Part shown: positions 1 to 10,452 of the stretch, one piece after another
How positions within the stretch are numbered: the stretch's first letter is position 1
Layout of the letters: every line of letters starts with the position of its first letter
Source: Amaurobius ferox
Lineage: Eukaryota > Arthropoda > Arachnida > Araneae > Amaurobiidae
Direction: 5' to 3'
DNA: 64,000 bases
Assembly (NCBI GenBank): GCA_951213105.1
Contig: OX578133.1
Span: forward strand, 138,799,203-138,863,202
Program-made: the position numbers and the translations under genes
Notes under the pieces: model-generated
The model's input: only the letters and a program-made list of their open reading frames with translations
The model's database searches: none
What the model was told of the DNA's origin: nothing

Positions 1-200
1 GTGTTTGGACACAATTGGTCTAATTCTAGAAGCTGATAAACAATCGGTCAGAGAACTCGAGCCTTTTAGGTTATGCCCAAACGTGATGGCCATTACGTTA
101 GTCTGGTTCTGTAAGAAATTACCAATTATCGTATAAGGGATTCTCCTGTTATTACTACTTCAGTGTTCCTTTGGTATAATAAGCAAATTCAGTTGGGTCG

Positions 201-262
201 TCGGCCGTCCAATTTGCTGCTCTATGCCCTCGGATGAGTCGGACGGTCTGGGCTTTCGACAC
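201..262 (+). mobile_element. 60 bp SINE-like unit, old copy
   Basis: This stretch matches the short unit seen at 5,911-5,970 and 7,148-7,204. It keeps the CCGTCC near the start, the core GATGAGTCGGACGGTCTGGG and the tail ending in CGACAC. No target duplication is clear here, which suggests an older insertion. The rest of 1-1,108 is AT-rich and I see no gene in it. Confidence 0.55.
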
Positions 263-1108
263 GATATTTTGTAATAAATCCCTATTTTCCATGCACACTT
301 AAAACACAAAATGCATATATTTCAATATAAATTTTAATTTTATCATGTATAAAATACAGCCCAAATATATTGTAAATTTTTAACTGGAAAATGCAGTCAC
401 TCTCGGCTTAAGGAATTAAACTGATGGCCTCGTCTATTTAACTAAATCAAAGGTATAAATGCATATATTATGGTAATTTATGATCAAACTACAAATAAAT
501 TTCGAATCGAATTTTTAAATTTTAATCAATAAAAATTAGTTGAAATACATAAAATTAATGAAATATTTAAAAACTGGGAAGCATTATACTCGAACCAACT
601 CCGTTGCCCATGTGTGATTTAGAGAATTTAAAACATTAATGAATAAAAACGTCGGCTAGAGCTTTCAATCTAGGTTTTTTCACAATTACTTTTCTACCGA
701 AATATTGGAAATATCTCTCCAGAATAACACGCATTAACATCCATTGGTTTAAGGGATCTGTCTTGTCACGTTAAAACTCTTAACCAAATGAGTCACAAAC
801 AGCTGATTCAATAGGAGACAGATGTGAGGCAGCAGATCCTTTGCAAACATGTAACAGTAGCATTAGTGGATATTTTACAGTTTTGAAACGGTCAAACGTA
901 TGTGGATTAAATTAAATCATTTGAAACTGTTTTTAAATATGAGGATTCACAATAATTTGAATTTTTGGAAACTGTAAAAGTTTAGTTGTCTTAATGAAGA
1001 TTTAGTTGTTTTGTATTTTCATTAGTATATGTCGTCAATCACATCCATTTAAAATAGAAAGTCTGTCTGTTTATCTGTTACTTATACAAACCCACAGTTT
1101 TTCTTTTT

Positions 1109-2287
1109 ACTTTCCTCACGTTGAACTAGAGGAAAGTATGGTGACAGTGAATATGATATGTACCAATTTTCTTATTAGATATGCTTTTAGCAGTAGATTA
1201 AGAAAACTTTTTACTTTTACCGATGTAGCCTGTGAAAAGTATGGCGATTATGATGTGATCACAAATCGACTTTTCACCGTAAATACATCGACCCAGAAAT
1301 GACTTTTGTTGGTCTGTGGGTGAGTGGGTCGGTGAGTAAATGTGTATGTGTTGTCAAAGACCCTGTGTAATCTCGAAAACTACTTAAGCGATTTGGACCA
1401 AATTTGAGTGGCAAATTTCATATATTGTTACGAAGTATCCTTTTAAATTTTGGATTTACTTCCAGGATACAAATATGAGTTTGAATTTCTGGAAAACTAG
1501 CGATTTTACTTAAAAGTACCAATAAGCGTAAACAGGAACAATTTACAGCTAAGAACACCAGTTATCTTACAAGATTACAAAAAACCGTGAGGTCGAATAA
1601 GACAGCAATTAATTTCTCGACTAACTTACGAAACAGCAGAATCTGTTCTCAAAACACACACACTGTCGTATCTCTCAATTCAATTTAACTTGTATTACAT
1701 CAATGCTGTGCAACTGAACAATGATTTCAGTTGCACACTCTCTATAAAAGTACTCTCAGATTCTCTTTATAAAAATCCTTAGAAAGAGGGCATGTCTTCA
1801 AAACTAATAGAGAAATTGAGACGTTCCAATGTCTTCCGAAACAAGCCAAAAGTCGGCAAGTTATAGCATAAATTTCATGAAAAAAGTCACCAAGATCAGG
1901 CTACCTGTTCCTTCACGTAATAGCAATGGTTGTTGTTGAGACCCAGACCGTCCGACCTATCAGAAAGGATAATAGCAATGGTTGTAATTTCTCCTTGTTA
2001 AGAGATGGCATGCCAAGGGAGCACTTTATGCATTCGTAACAATAATAATTCGTAAATGTGAATGTAGAATTTTTTTTCGAAAAATGTATATAATTTAGCT
2101 CTAACGGGAATTGCCAAAATCGTTGACCCTTCGTAATTTCTAAAACCACAGAAGCGATTTGGTAGGACCAAATTTGGGTGGTATATTGAGTATATTATTT
2201 AGATGTGAAAATTAAAATTCGAAGAATGTATATAGTTTAGGAAAAGAAGTAAATTCATTGCATTATGTAGGAAAAGTCATGTGCTGC
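1109..2287 (-). mobile_element. Family D non-autonomous element, inverted, with internal insertions
   Basis: On the minus strand the element ends in a hairpin of the form ACTTTCCTC...GAGGAAAGT (1,109-1,138) and begins near 2,287 with the block shared by families B and C (gatgcgagcagcacatgac read on the minus strand). Internal sentences such as 'ccaaatttgggtggtatattgagtatattat' in shorter pieces recur at 13,200-13,580. Around 1,880-2,030 it includes sequence resembling the reverse complement of the gypsy LTR start at 59,220-59,340 (the shared words tctccttgtt and ggcatgccaag), so it may be interrupted by an LTR fragment. No coding capacity is visible. Confidence 0.5.
1934..1969 (-). mobile_element. 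5'-truncated copy of the 60 bp SINE-like unit
   Basis: Thirty-six bases, read on the minus strand, contain ggtcggacggtctgggtct, the 3' half of the short unit. The insert is flanked by a perfect 16 bp direct repeat, TAATAGCAATGGTTGT, at 1,918-1,933 and 1,970-1,985. Loss of the 5' half together with a target duplication is what LINE-type target-primed reverse transcription produces. Confidence 0.65.
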
Positions 2288-2325
2288 TCGCATCATATTT
2301 TTTATAATTCAGCGATTGCTTTTTA

Positions 2326-2620
2326 CTTTCCCTACAATACATGGTAATGTATAGGTAAAGTATTGGAATCGTGTCGCAAATCGTAACTCGAGTTGAGTTT
2401 TCGAAGGATCTACACATTTCATCGAGCACCCTAGAGCATGAAAAAAAAACCAATTTTAGCATAATGTGTGTGTGGTGGTGGGGGGGGGGGGGGAGGGGGG
2501 AATGCGCAATGTATGTATCCACTCCAACTAATTAACCAAATGTCATATAATTTTGTAGGTGAGTCAGTTGTGGGTTATCCTGGTGCTAATTAGATTTTAG
2601 TATGATTCGGGATGAAAAGA
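2326..2620 (-). mobile_element. Family B element, 3' part, inverted
   Basis: The minus strand carries the family B 3' end: the GT/CA-rich tract, the block around gtaactcgag, and the terminal hairpin built from ACTTTCCCTA and TAGGGAAAGT-like arms near 2,326-2,370. It contains a G homopolymer at about 2,478-2,493. The 5' part is missing. Confidence 0.6.
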
Positions 2621-2622
2621 AA

Positions 2623-3367
2623 TCTGATGTGGGCAGCACAAAACTTTCCCTACAGACTCATATCCACGTTCTCTTTATTTTAATTAAATTTAATTCACTT
2701 TTAATTCAATTTTCGTTCTTATTTGGTAACTGGACTTATTTTCATAGGTGGCATAGAGAAAATACTAAAAACACTAAAATATCTCGAGAACGGCTAGTCT
2801 TACTGTAATTGGGTTGATCTTATTCTTTTCTTCGTTAAAAATTACGTATAAATAAAGCATTTAATGGATATATTTAAGCATACGTAGTTTTTATTTTAGA
2901 TTTTGACGATTTTTGCAGGCCATTTCGCTAAAAAAAGGCAGGTTATTTTTTTCCGAATCGTACCAAAATCTAATCAACACCAGAGTGACCCACAAGCGAC
3001 TTATCTACCGAATTTTGTGAAATTCGGACCATTAGTTTCTCAGCTAGAGTGCATACAGGCAATTTTTGCGGGCCATTTCGCAAAAAGGCAGGTTCTGTTA
3101 TCCCGAATCATACCCAAAACTAATCAGCACCAGATTCGTCCACAAGTGACTTACCTACAAAATTTGATGTAATTCGGTCAATTAGTTTCTTAGTTAGAGT
3201 GGATACAACATCTGCACAGACAGACACACACACAGACGTCACGCTAAAATGGTTTTTTCGTATTCTAGAGGTCCAGAAACGTGCAGATCCGTCGAAAACT
3301 CGAGTTGCGATTTTCGGCATGATTCCAATACTTTCCCTATACATTACCATGTATTGCAGGGAAAGTA
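2623..3367 (+). mobile_element. Family B element, copy B1
   Basis: It starts TCTGATGTGGGCAGCAC and ends in the hairpin TATACATTACCATGTATTGC followed by AGGGAAAGTA. Internal landmarks are gccatttcgc, a CA-rich tract, ACGTCACGCTAAAA and gaaaactcgagttgcgattt. It is joined head-to-tail to the next copy through a short A run. It has no real coding frame. Confidence 0.75.
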
Positions 3368-3372
3368 AAAAA

Positions 3373-4268
3373 TCTAATGTGAGCAGCACTTGACTTTCCC
3401 TGCAGACTCAAATGCATTTCTCTTTACTTCATTAATAATCCTTTAAATTTAGTTTAATTGCACTAAATAACACGCATAAATAATGAACTCAAAATCGGAA
3501 TAGCAAAAATGCGAAAGAACTAAAATATCTCACAACGGTTTAAATGCACAAAACAACGCCCACAAATATTTAAAATGACACTGAATTGGCATTTTTAAAT
3601 CAATTTTCGTTCTCACTTGGTAACTGGACGTTTTTTCAACGGTGGCGCAGCGTAAATGCGAATAACTAAAATATCTCGTGAACGACTAGTCCTAGTGTAA
3701 TGGGGTTGATCTTATTCAATTCATTGTTAAAAATTATCTATAGAACAAGCATTTAATTGATGTATTTCAGTATACGTAGTATTTTATTTCAGATTTTGAC
3801 GATTTTTGCGGGACATTTCGCAAAAAAAGACAGAATACTTTTACCAAAATCGTACAAAAATCTAATCAGCACCAGGGTAACCCACAAGGGACTCATCTAC
3901 CAAATTTTGTGAAATTTGATCTATTAATTCTTCACTTAGAGTGGATATAGGCAATTTTTGTGGGTCATTTCGAAAAAAAAGCGGGTTGTTTGTTACCTAA
4001 TTGTACCAAAAACTAATCAGCATCAAGGTCACACACAAGTGACCTACCTACCTACCAAATTTTATGAAATTCGGTCCATTAGTTTTTGAATTAGAGTGGA
4101 TACATACATTGCACAGACAGACAGACACACACACAGACGTCACGCTAAAAATAGTGTTTTCGTGTTCTAGAAGTCCCGAAACGTGTAAATCCGTCGAAAA
4201 CTCGAGTTGCGATTTTCGGCATGATTCTAATATTTTCCCTATACATTACCATGTATTGCAGGGAAAGT
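3373..4268 (+). mobile_element. Family B element, copy B2
   Basis: A second full unit directly follows B1 in the same orientation, starting TCTAATGTGAGCAGCACTTG and ending with the same hairpin and GGGAAAGTA. Head-to-tail joining of two units differing in length (about 745 and 896 bp) implies insertion of one at the end of another, or unequal exchange. Confidence 0.75.
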
Positions 4269-4269
4269 A

Positions 4270-4838
4270 AAAACCTGCCTCTTTTTGCGAAATGGCCCGC
4301 AAAAATCGTATGTATCCACTTTAGCTAAAAAATTAATTGACCGCATTTCGCAACATTTTGGTAGATAAGTGAGTTATCCTGGTGCTGATTATATTTTGGT
4401 ACGATTCGAGAAAAAAGAACCTGTTTCTTTTTTTCTTTTTTTTTCTTTTTTCTTTTTGCGAAATGGCCCGCAAAAATCATCAAAATCTAACGTAAAAGAC
4501 TACGTATGCTCAAATATATCAATTAAATGCTTATTTTATACTTAATATTTTACGATGAAAATAATAACACCAACCCCATTACTTCAGGACTAGCCGTTCT
4601 CGAGATAATTTAGTGTTTTCGCCTTTTTGCTACGTCGCCTTTGAAAATATGTCCCGTTACCAAATGAAAACAAAATCTGAATAAAAAGTGCGAATTCGGT
4701 GTAATTTCAAATAATTATGCGTGTTATTTTGTGCAATAACACGCTCTACAGTTATAAACTCTATTTAATAGCTTAATAAAGAAATAAAGAGAAAATAAAT
4801 TTGATTCTGTAGAGAAAGTTACATGCTGCCCACATCAA
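4270..4838 (-). mobile_element. Family B element, copy B3, inverted and 3'-truncated
   Basis: Reading the minus strand from 4,838 gives the family B start (tgatgtgggcagcatg). The copy runs to the gccatttcgc block and stops against the 3' end of B2. The CA tract and terminal hairpin are missing. B2 and B3 therefore meet tail to tail. Confidence 0.65.
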
Positions 4839-5177
4839 TTTTTTTAAATTCGTAAATTTCCGAATATGTTTAATAGTTGCTGTAACAGGATAAAAATATT
4901 ACGGGATGAACTTTTGCTGCCATTTTAGCATTTTTATTTTGGCGTATATTAACCAAACTCCATGTTTTTGTAAATTGATCAACAAACAGGACCAGGATGT
5001 CTTTAGATTTGTCTACGCTGGCAATTTTGTATAATGAGAACAAAGATTTCGATATTTTTTCATTTTTTATAGAAGAATTAAAGTATATATTTCAATGAAT
5101 TTTTTTTAAAGTTATAAGATTGCTTTTAAAATATGCACATATTTTAAATCACGAGCAATAACGGGTATATCTGCTAG
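4839..5177 (+). mobile_element. Helitron-like 3' end, copy 1
   Basis: The stretch ends in ACGGGTATATCTGCTAG followed by T, the CTRR|T ending expected of Helitrons. Upstream words (gtaaattg, accaggat, tttagattt) are shared with 18,346-18,725, which ends the same way. The 5' boundary is not resolved and no Rep/helicase coding is present. Confidence 0.45.
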
Positions 5178-5736
5178 TGAAATAATATTTACCATGTATA
5201 TATGGCATTCAAGTTTTTCTTGAATTTTCATTAATATTTGTAAATTGCAAGATATATGCAATTAAATTCCCAAAAGAAGATTATTACAAAATAAGTGAAT
5301 TAACCTTGCAAATTAAAGCAACTTGTACAAAAAATATTTGCACCAATAGTCCAGAGTACCTATCAATAGGATGTTATAAATTTGACATTGCGTATATTTT
5401 TGTATTTTAAGATGTGAAGTAAATTGTAGAAATAAAAGACGAACACTATGATTTCGAGAAGAATTTGATAGGTAAACAAGCTCAAAAAGCTTTCGTTAAA
5501 TTCCGTTTAAATTCAAACAAAAAAAAGAATGTTAAAGATCTGTATTGATGATAAAAATGAACTCTGTGCTGTTACAATACAATCAACTGTAATAAGGATG
5601 AAGAAATACAGCTGCAAGTAGGAAACACAATGTTTTCTTGTCAAATAAAGAACTTAATAATTAAACTTCCTTCAATCAATGTTTGCTGCTCTCAAATTGG
5701 ACTGGATTGTTCGTGCTGTTTTCTTCCGTTCTTTTA
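5178..5736. other. AT-rich interval, no gene seen
   Basis: I see only short interrupted frames and no repeat that I can match elsewhere in the window. Confidence 0.6.
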
Positions 5737-7097
5737 ACACTTTACAACAAAGTTGAAAAGTGTTTATGACTTTGTTCATTCTGTCTATCTGTCCGTTAGC
5801 ACGATAACTGCCGTAAAAATGACTTAATCAAAATGAAATTTTAGTATGTTGTTCAGACGGTCTGTAGGACCTATGGGAATATAAATGAATAGTATCACCC
5901 AATTAGTTTTCCCGGCCTTCCAAATAGATGCTCAAGTCCTCAGGACGAGTCGGACGGTCTGGGTCTTCAACACCCAATTAGTTTTGGATTGAACCCGGGT
6001 TGAAAAAATGAAATACACTGAGTCCTATGGGACCTAATTTTTCAAACATTTTTTAAGCGAATTTAAAATTCACAAATTGCTTCAAAAATTTTAGGTAATA
6101 TTCAAATTGTTCCATAAAATATATAAAAAAAAATTCATCGAAATATATTCAGTAGTTTTTTAAATAAAAATTAAAATAATAATAACACCTCTTATATGAA
6201 GCGATCACGTGACCATGATATGAAAAGATCACTTGACCCACTTCAAAATGATATATGGCATCCATCTTGTCTCAAAATCGTGATTTTTAAAGTTCTTTTA
6301 AATTCATATTTAGTGTTGTATCCGTCCTAAAACCACTTTATTTCTGCTTAAATTCTGTGCATTTACATACTGAAACAACGGAATTACAATATTAAATGCT
6401 CATCCAAATTTGATTATTTCTACAACGAAGCCTATTTTTCACCTATGTAAAATGTAAACAGCAAAATATGTAGAATGAGTTGTATTAGAATTGCTGTATT
6501 TCTTTAACACAAAATCATTTAGTTCATGGAGTCTGCATAGCTGATATGAATGAAGTATTCAATGATTTTACAAAGAGAAGGACAATTTGTTTCGATGAAG
6601 TTTTAAGCATAGAGTTTAATTACTTGTAGCTCCATGGTCTTAATTTTTAAATAAAATAAATTATTATAGTATTGTGATGAATGACATGAATGGGAAATTA
6701 TTTATGAATGAAATGCTGCTTTTATAGAGAGAGCCAGCCGTATTATATTTTCTTTGACGTCATTTGAATGAATTTCAGTTGTTTTCGATGAAGTTTTCAA
6801 ATATAATAAATTATCGTAGTATTATGATAATTCTAAAATTATTACCGAGGAATGTATCGCATTTTAGAGATGTTTAAACCATGCAATTTATATTTCAATG
6901 CCGTCATTTGAATGAAGTTCATTTTTTTCGATGAAGGTTTAAGTTTTCAAATGTAATAAATTAATATAGTATTGTGATAAGTATTAAAATATTATCGAGG
7001 AATGCATTGCATTTTAGACTTGTTTAAATAAAATTGCATTGAAGTTGGAAAGTGTTTCATAATCAATGCTTTAAGCATGATTGATCTTTCTTGTTCT
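5737..7097 (+). mobile_element. Family A non-autonomous element, copy A1
   Basis: It begins TTAACACTTTACAACAAAG and ends around the imperfect hairpin tcaatgctttaagcatgatt and gatctttcttgtt. The whole interval matches the reverse complement of 55,527-56,843. The 3' half has internal tandem copies of a roughly 140-160 bp unit containing taataaattat, gaatgtatcgcat and tcatttgaatgaa. Copy A1 carries a 75 bp insertion (60 bp unit plus 15 bp duplication) that A2 lacks. There is no coding frame. The class is uncertain: the hairpin-ended, minisatellite-bearing layout is Helitron-like, but I see no CTRR end. Confidence 0.7.
5911..5970 (+). mobile_element. 60 bp SINE-like unit with 15 bp target duplication
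   Basis: The 60 bp insert lies between two perfect copies of CACCCAATTAGTTTT (5,896-5,910 and 5,971-5,985). The second family A copy, near 56,640-56,660 on the minus strand, has a single copy of that 15 bp sequence and no insert, so it represents the empty site. The unit contains CCTTCC, GGACGAGTCGGACGGTCTGG and a TCTTCAA tail. It has no poly(A). Confidence 0.85.
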
Positions 7098-7147
7098 TTT
7101 TGCCTTTTTCAATTATTTTTTTAACTTTTACACATCAACGGGCTTCC

Positions 7148-7204
7148 CCGGTCGTCCAAATAGTTGCTCAAGTCCTCTGGATGAGTCGGACGGCCTGAGG
7201 TTTC
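7148..7204 (+). mobile_element. 60 bp SINE-like unit with target duplication
   Basis: This is a near full-length unit (GTCGTCCAAATAGTTGCTCA near its start and GGATGAGTCGGACGGCCTGA in the core). It is flanked by CACATCAACGGGCTTCC at 7,131-7,147 and CACACCAACGGGCTTCC at 7,205-7,221, a 17 bp direct repeat with one difference. The unit inserted just beyond the end of family A copy A1. Confidence 0.8.
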
Positions 7205-7221
7205 CACACCAACGGGCTTCC

Positions 7222-7659
7222 GACACTCCGACACTAACATATTTCAGTATCATAAGCAAATGCTTTAAATCTGAAGTGATTCTCTCTATATATTTCAAAT
7301 AACCCGTTATCTTTTTGATTAATTTTTTTTGTTTATTTTCTTTTGCCAGTAATCAGGTGGAGAGAGAAACCGTTGCGATAAAGCGCGTCGGGAAGGAGCT
7401 TTTTCTGCAAACATTTATTTTGGCTGAAGTGCTGGCTACCTGAAATGTTGAGTGGAGGTGCAGCGGGCTGCGAGTGAGTTATCGGCCCGCGTATGTTCAG
7501 ATAGTCTATTTCTCTAAAAAAATTGCTAGAAACGCTTCCTAAGTCCTTAACGGCTATACATTTACTAGTTTCATTATATTTAAAAAGAAACACCCGAATA
7601 TTAAAAGATCATTCACGAGTACTAACATATACTTCAAATGGATTTTCTGAAAAACTTAC
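7222..7659. other. Interval downstream of the PET exon
   Basis: Most is unremarkable, but 7,350-7,510 is distinctly GC-richer than its surroundings. On the minus strand it contains a possible 74 bp exon (7,440-7,513) bounded by a T-rich tract plus AG and by AG|GTAGCC. It reads open in the phase left by the upstream PET exon, but the peptide has no LIM or PET match I recognise. Confidence 0.3.
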
Positions 7660-7893
7660 ATTTTGGCGATCAAGATACTCTCGAATGTATGCAATATCTA
7701 GAGCAATTTCGTTTCGAATGTTCACAAAGTCTTCAAATGACTTGCTGTGCGTTCGGTCTAGATGCTGACAGTACGCCAAAGCCAAATCCTGTTTAGGGAG
7801 TTGAAGTACAAGTTGCTTCTCTCTATAATTCTCTCCCGCCGTTTTCCATCTAGGGACTTTGTGGTTAGGCAGCTGAGCAAAGTATTCATCTAT
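7660..7893 (-). CDS. Lmpt: PET-domain exon of a Limpet-like LIM protein
   Basis: This internal exon encodes 78 residues on the minus strand. It starts after a pyrimidine tract ending TTTCAG and stops at AAT|GTAAGT, both canonical, and is in phase 0 at both ends. The peptide carries PET-domain hallmarks: YFAQLP and KVP at residues 4-14, GENYREKQL with LQLPKQD at 20-36, YCQHL at 41-45, then EDFVNIRNEIALDI near 54-67. Prickle and Testin share the first part. The EDFV-RNEIALDI ending fits Limpet best, from memory of that family. PET domains precede LIM domains in proteins of muscle and of planar polarity. The LIM exons should lie at lower coordinates, and I see none before position 1. Assignment to a PET protein is firm; the choice of Limpet over a paralogue is an inference. 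Confidence 0.75.
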
Positions 7894-10068
7894 CTGAAAG
7901 AAATAAGAAATTAAACGAAAAGCATTTTTAATTTAGTTAATAGTTTCTATGAGATACATTAGTTGGTAAAATAATTTGTTTCGTTTCCCGTTAAAATTCA
8001 GGCTCGGGATGATTCTGGTAGTTGTGATATTGCTGAATCCAAACACGAAGAAACCAAATTGTTCTAGCATCCACTGATGTGAAAGATGTATTGAATTAAA
8101 AAACAACTATTAAGTAATTCAGACAATTCCTTGCATGCATGGGATAGTGTAGATGATAGCTTGTTAGAGAGTAATACAGGAGGTTTTTGTTTGATACCCA
8201 GTTTCGGACGTTTATCATTTTGAGCTCAAATCAGGCCAAACTCTACACATGGCGCCTGAGCTAAAATATAGTGTGTAGGCGACTGAAGAGGGTTGGGTTG
8301 TCTTCATCCCTTGTTCAGAGTAGGAGGAAGATAAAATAATTCAAGTAATTCCTTACATGAATTACTTGAATAATCAATACTATCATTCCAAGGATGTCAG
8401 CACTTTAACGCCAGGCACAGTCATTTTGCATTGAACACTTTGCTACAAACCTATCTGAATTGGGCGCTTAAAGATTTTCCTAGTAACCTTGTATATTTCG
8501 CTTTTAACAGGGTATCAAACAACATAATTTCAAGTGAATAATTTACGCATGTTATTATCGTTTATTGAATGGCAACAAGCGTATGCGCATGTTCGACTAT
8601 TTGGGTTTGTTTACGTTATTCGCTTTTAACAAAGTAAGAAATTACGTTATTTTAAAACACTTTTTAGCAATAATAACACTTTATACACAGTATTTTTGTC
8701 TTATTTTATAACGTCAGGTGATTAATTAAATCTTAAATCAGAGTTAAAGCGCCATATGTTCACCGAAGATTCTCTGTATGTGTACAGTTAAGCCTAACTG
8801 ACACTCAGCGCTTCCGCCATTATTCCCCGGTCGCTTGAGGAAGCTAATATTAAAACCAATTTAATGAGATAATTTTGAGTCGTTTTACTAAGATAAATAA
8901 TACTATATAAAATTTACACTAAAAATATTCTTTTTGAAGATATCTTTGACATAAATGAAACAAGATCTTTTACATTTATTAATTTTTAGTAAATAAAAAT
9001 CTTTCAATGATTTTTCACGACTACTTACTGGTTTTAAATAAAAAGCAAACAAGAAAGATATTGTTACTTGTTTGTAATACATAAGATTTTAGCATAATCA
9101 AGCTAAAAAAGAAATGTATTAAAGCTCGAAAAGTTGGGCATGTCACTTTATAGCTCCATGACTACAAAATGCTCTTAAAACTTAAAAAAATCTGATGTGG
9201 ACATCACATGACTTTCCCTGCAGACTCAAATTCATATTTTCTTTATTTTTTCAATAATTCATTAGATTGAGTTTAATAGCACAAAATAACACTAAATTTG
9301 CATTTTTAATTCAATTTTTGTTTTTATTTGGCATTTGGACATTTTCCCGAAAGCGGCGTAACAAAAATGCAAGAAATCTTAAATATCTTGAGAACGATTA
9401 GTCCTAAAGTATAATGGAGTGTGTTATGCTCTTTTTCTTGTCAAAAATTGCGTATAAAATAGTAATTTAATTGATACATTTGAGCATACGTAGTTTTTTT
9501 TTTTTTTTTTAGATTTTGGCGATTTTTGCAGGCCATTTCGTAAAAAGAGGCAGGTTGTTCTTTTCCGAATCGTACCAAAATCTAATCAGCACCAGAGTAT
9601 CCTACAAGTAACTTATCTACCATTATTTGTGAAATTTAATCAATTAGTATTTTAGCTAGAGTGGATACATGACATTTTTACGGGCCATTTCGCAAAAACA
9701 TGCAGGTTCTGTTTTTACGAATCCTACCAAAAACTAATCAGCACCAGGGTCACATCTAAGGGACTTACCTACCAAATTTCATGAAATTCGGTCAATTAGT
9801 ATTTGAGTTAGAGTGGATACATACATTGCACAGACAGACACACAGACACAGACAGACAGACACACACACACACACACACACAGACGTCACGCCAAAAATA
9901 GTTTTTTCGTATTCTAGAGGTCTCGAAACGTGTAGATCCGTCAAAAACTCGAGTTGCGATTTTCGGCATGATTCCAATACATTACCATGTATTGCAGGGA
10001 AAGTAACAATAAATAATTCGCACGAGTTCTGTGGAAAATTTTAGTTTACATTTTAAGACTTTGCTTAC
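7894..10068 (-). other. Intron between the two PET exons
   Basis: The 2,175 bp intron begins (minus strand) with GTAAGC at 10,063-10,068 and ends with TTTCAG at 7,894-7,899. It contains a family B element (9,191-10,005) on the opposite strand and a small perfect hairpin at 8,339-8,371 (arms ATTCAAGTAATT and its complement). I see no other feature in it. Confidence 0.7.
9191..10005 (+). mobile_element. Family B element inside the Limpet-like intron
   Basis: It starts TCTGATGTGGACATCACATG and ends ATTACCATGTATTGCAGGGA plus AAGTA. It has a (CA)n tract at about 9,866-9,884 and the ACGTCACGCCAAAA block. The terminal hairpin lacks the ACTTTCCCTAT arm (attccaatac runs directly into attaccatg), a small deletion relative to other copies. 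Confidence 0.75.
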
Positions 10069-10243
10069 TTTGTCAGCTGGTAATCCAGGTGGAGTCCAAG
10101 CGTATATTTTGTGCGGTTCTTTTTGATTTTCTCGACAGGAACACGTCAGCTCTGGGAAGACTAGTCTGTTTTGGATATTTATAAAATTGTCTCCAATTAT
10201 ATTATTGTTGATGAATTGACCTTTACAGGATTTGCAAAACTTT
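10069..10243 (-). CDS. Lmpt: Exon upstream of the PET exon, Limpet-like protein
   Basis: The exon encodes 58 complete codons on the minus strand, plus one leading base that completes a split codon. It follows ttattttttag and ends at GACAAA|GTAAGC. The peptide begins KFCKSCKG (a CxxC pair), has a CSC pair near residue 34-36 and ends YAWTPPGLPADK, the typical first strand of a PET domain (W-x-PPG). Joined in phase 0 to the next exon it reads ...PADK-IDEYF, as expected for the family. A Cys-rich stretch before the PET domain is also usual. The upstream exons were not found in the window. This exon alone would be weak evidence; its in-frame junction with 7,660-7,893 makes it strong. Confidence 0.75.
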
Positions 10244-10452
10244 CTAAAAAATAACAAATATTTTCATTTAGAATTTCAAAGTTATATAGATGAAACTTGT
10301 ATGAATAGAAATTGAAAGAATTTAAAAATAAATCTTTACAAAATGCTGCATTATATTGCACTTGTATTATATAGAAATGCTTTGAATTTTCATTGTTTAA
10401 TGACTTTGAATTGCATGGATTATATTAATGTCTCAGTGTATTATGTAACTTA

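Noticed and set aside
5911..5970. Hammerhead ribozyme in the 60 bp unit
   Set aside because: GGATGAGTCGGACGG resembles the CUGAUGAG core, but the GAAA core element and cleavage triplet are not in place.
9781..10044. Frames with Thr-His and Cys-Val runs near CA tracts (also 33,587-33,790 and 20,932-21,117)
   Set aside because: They are translations of CA/GT microsatellites in families B and C.
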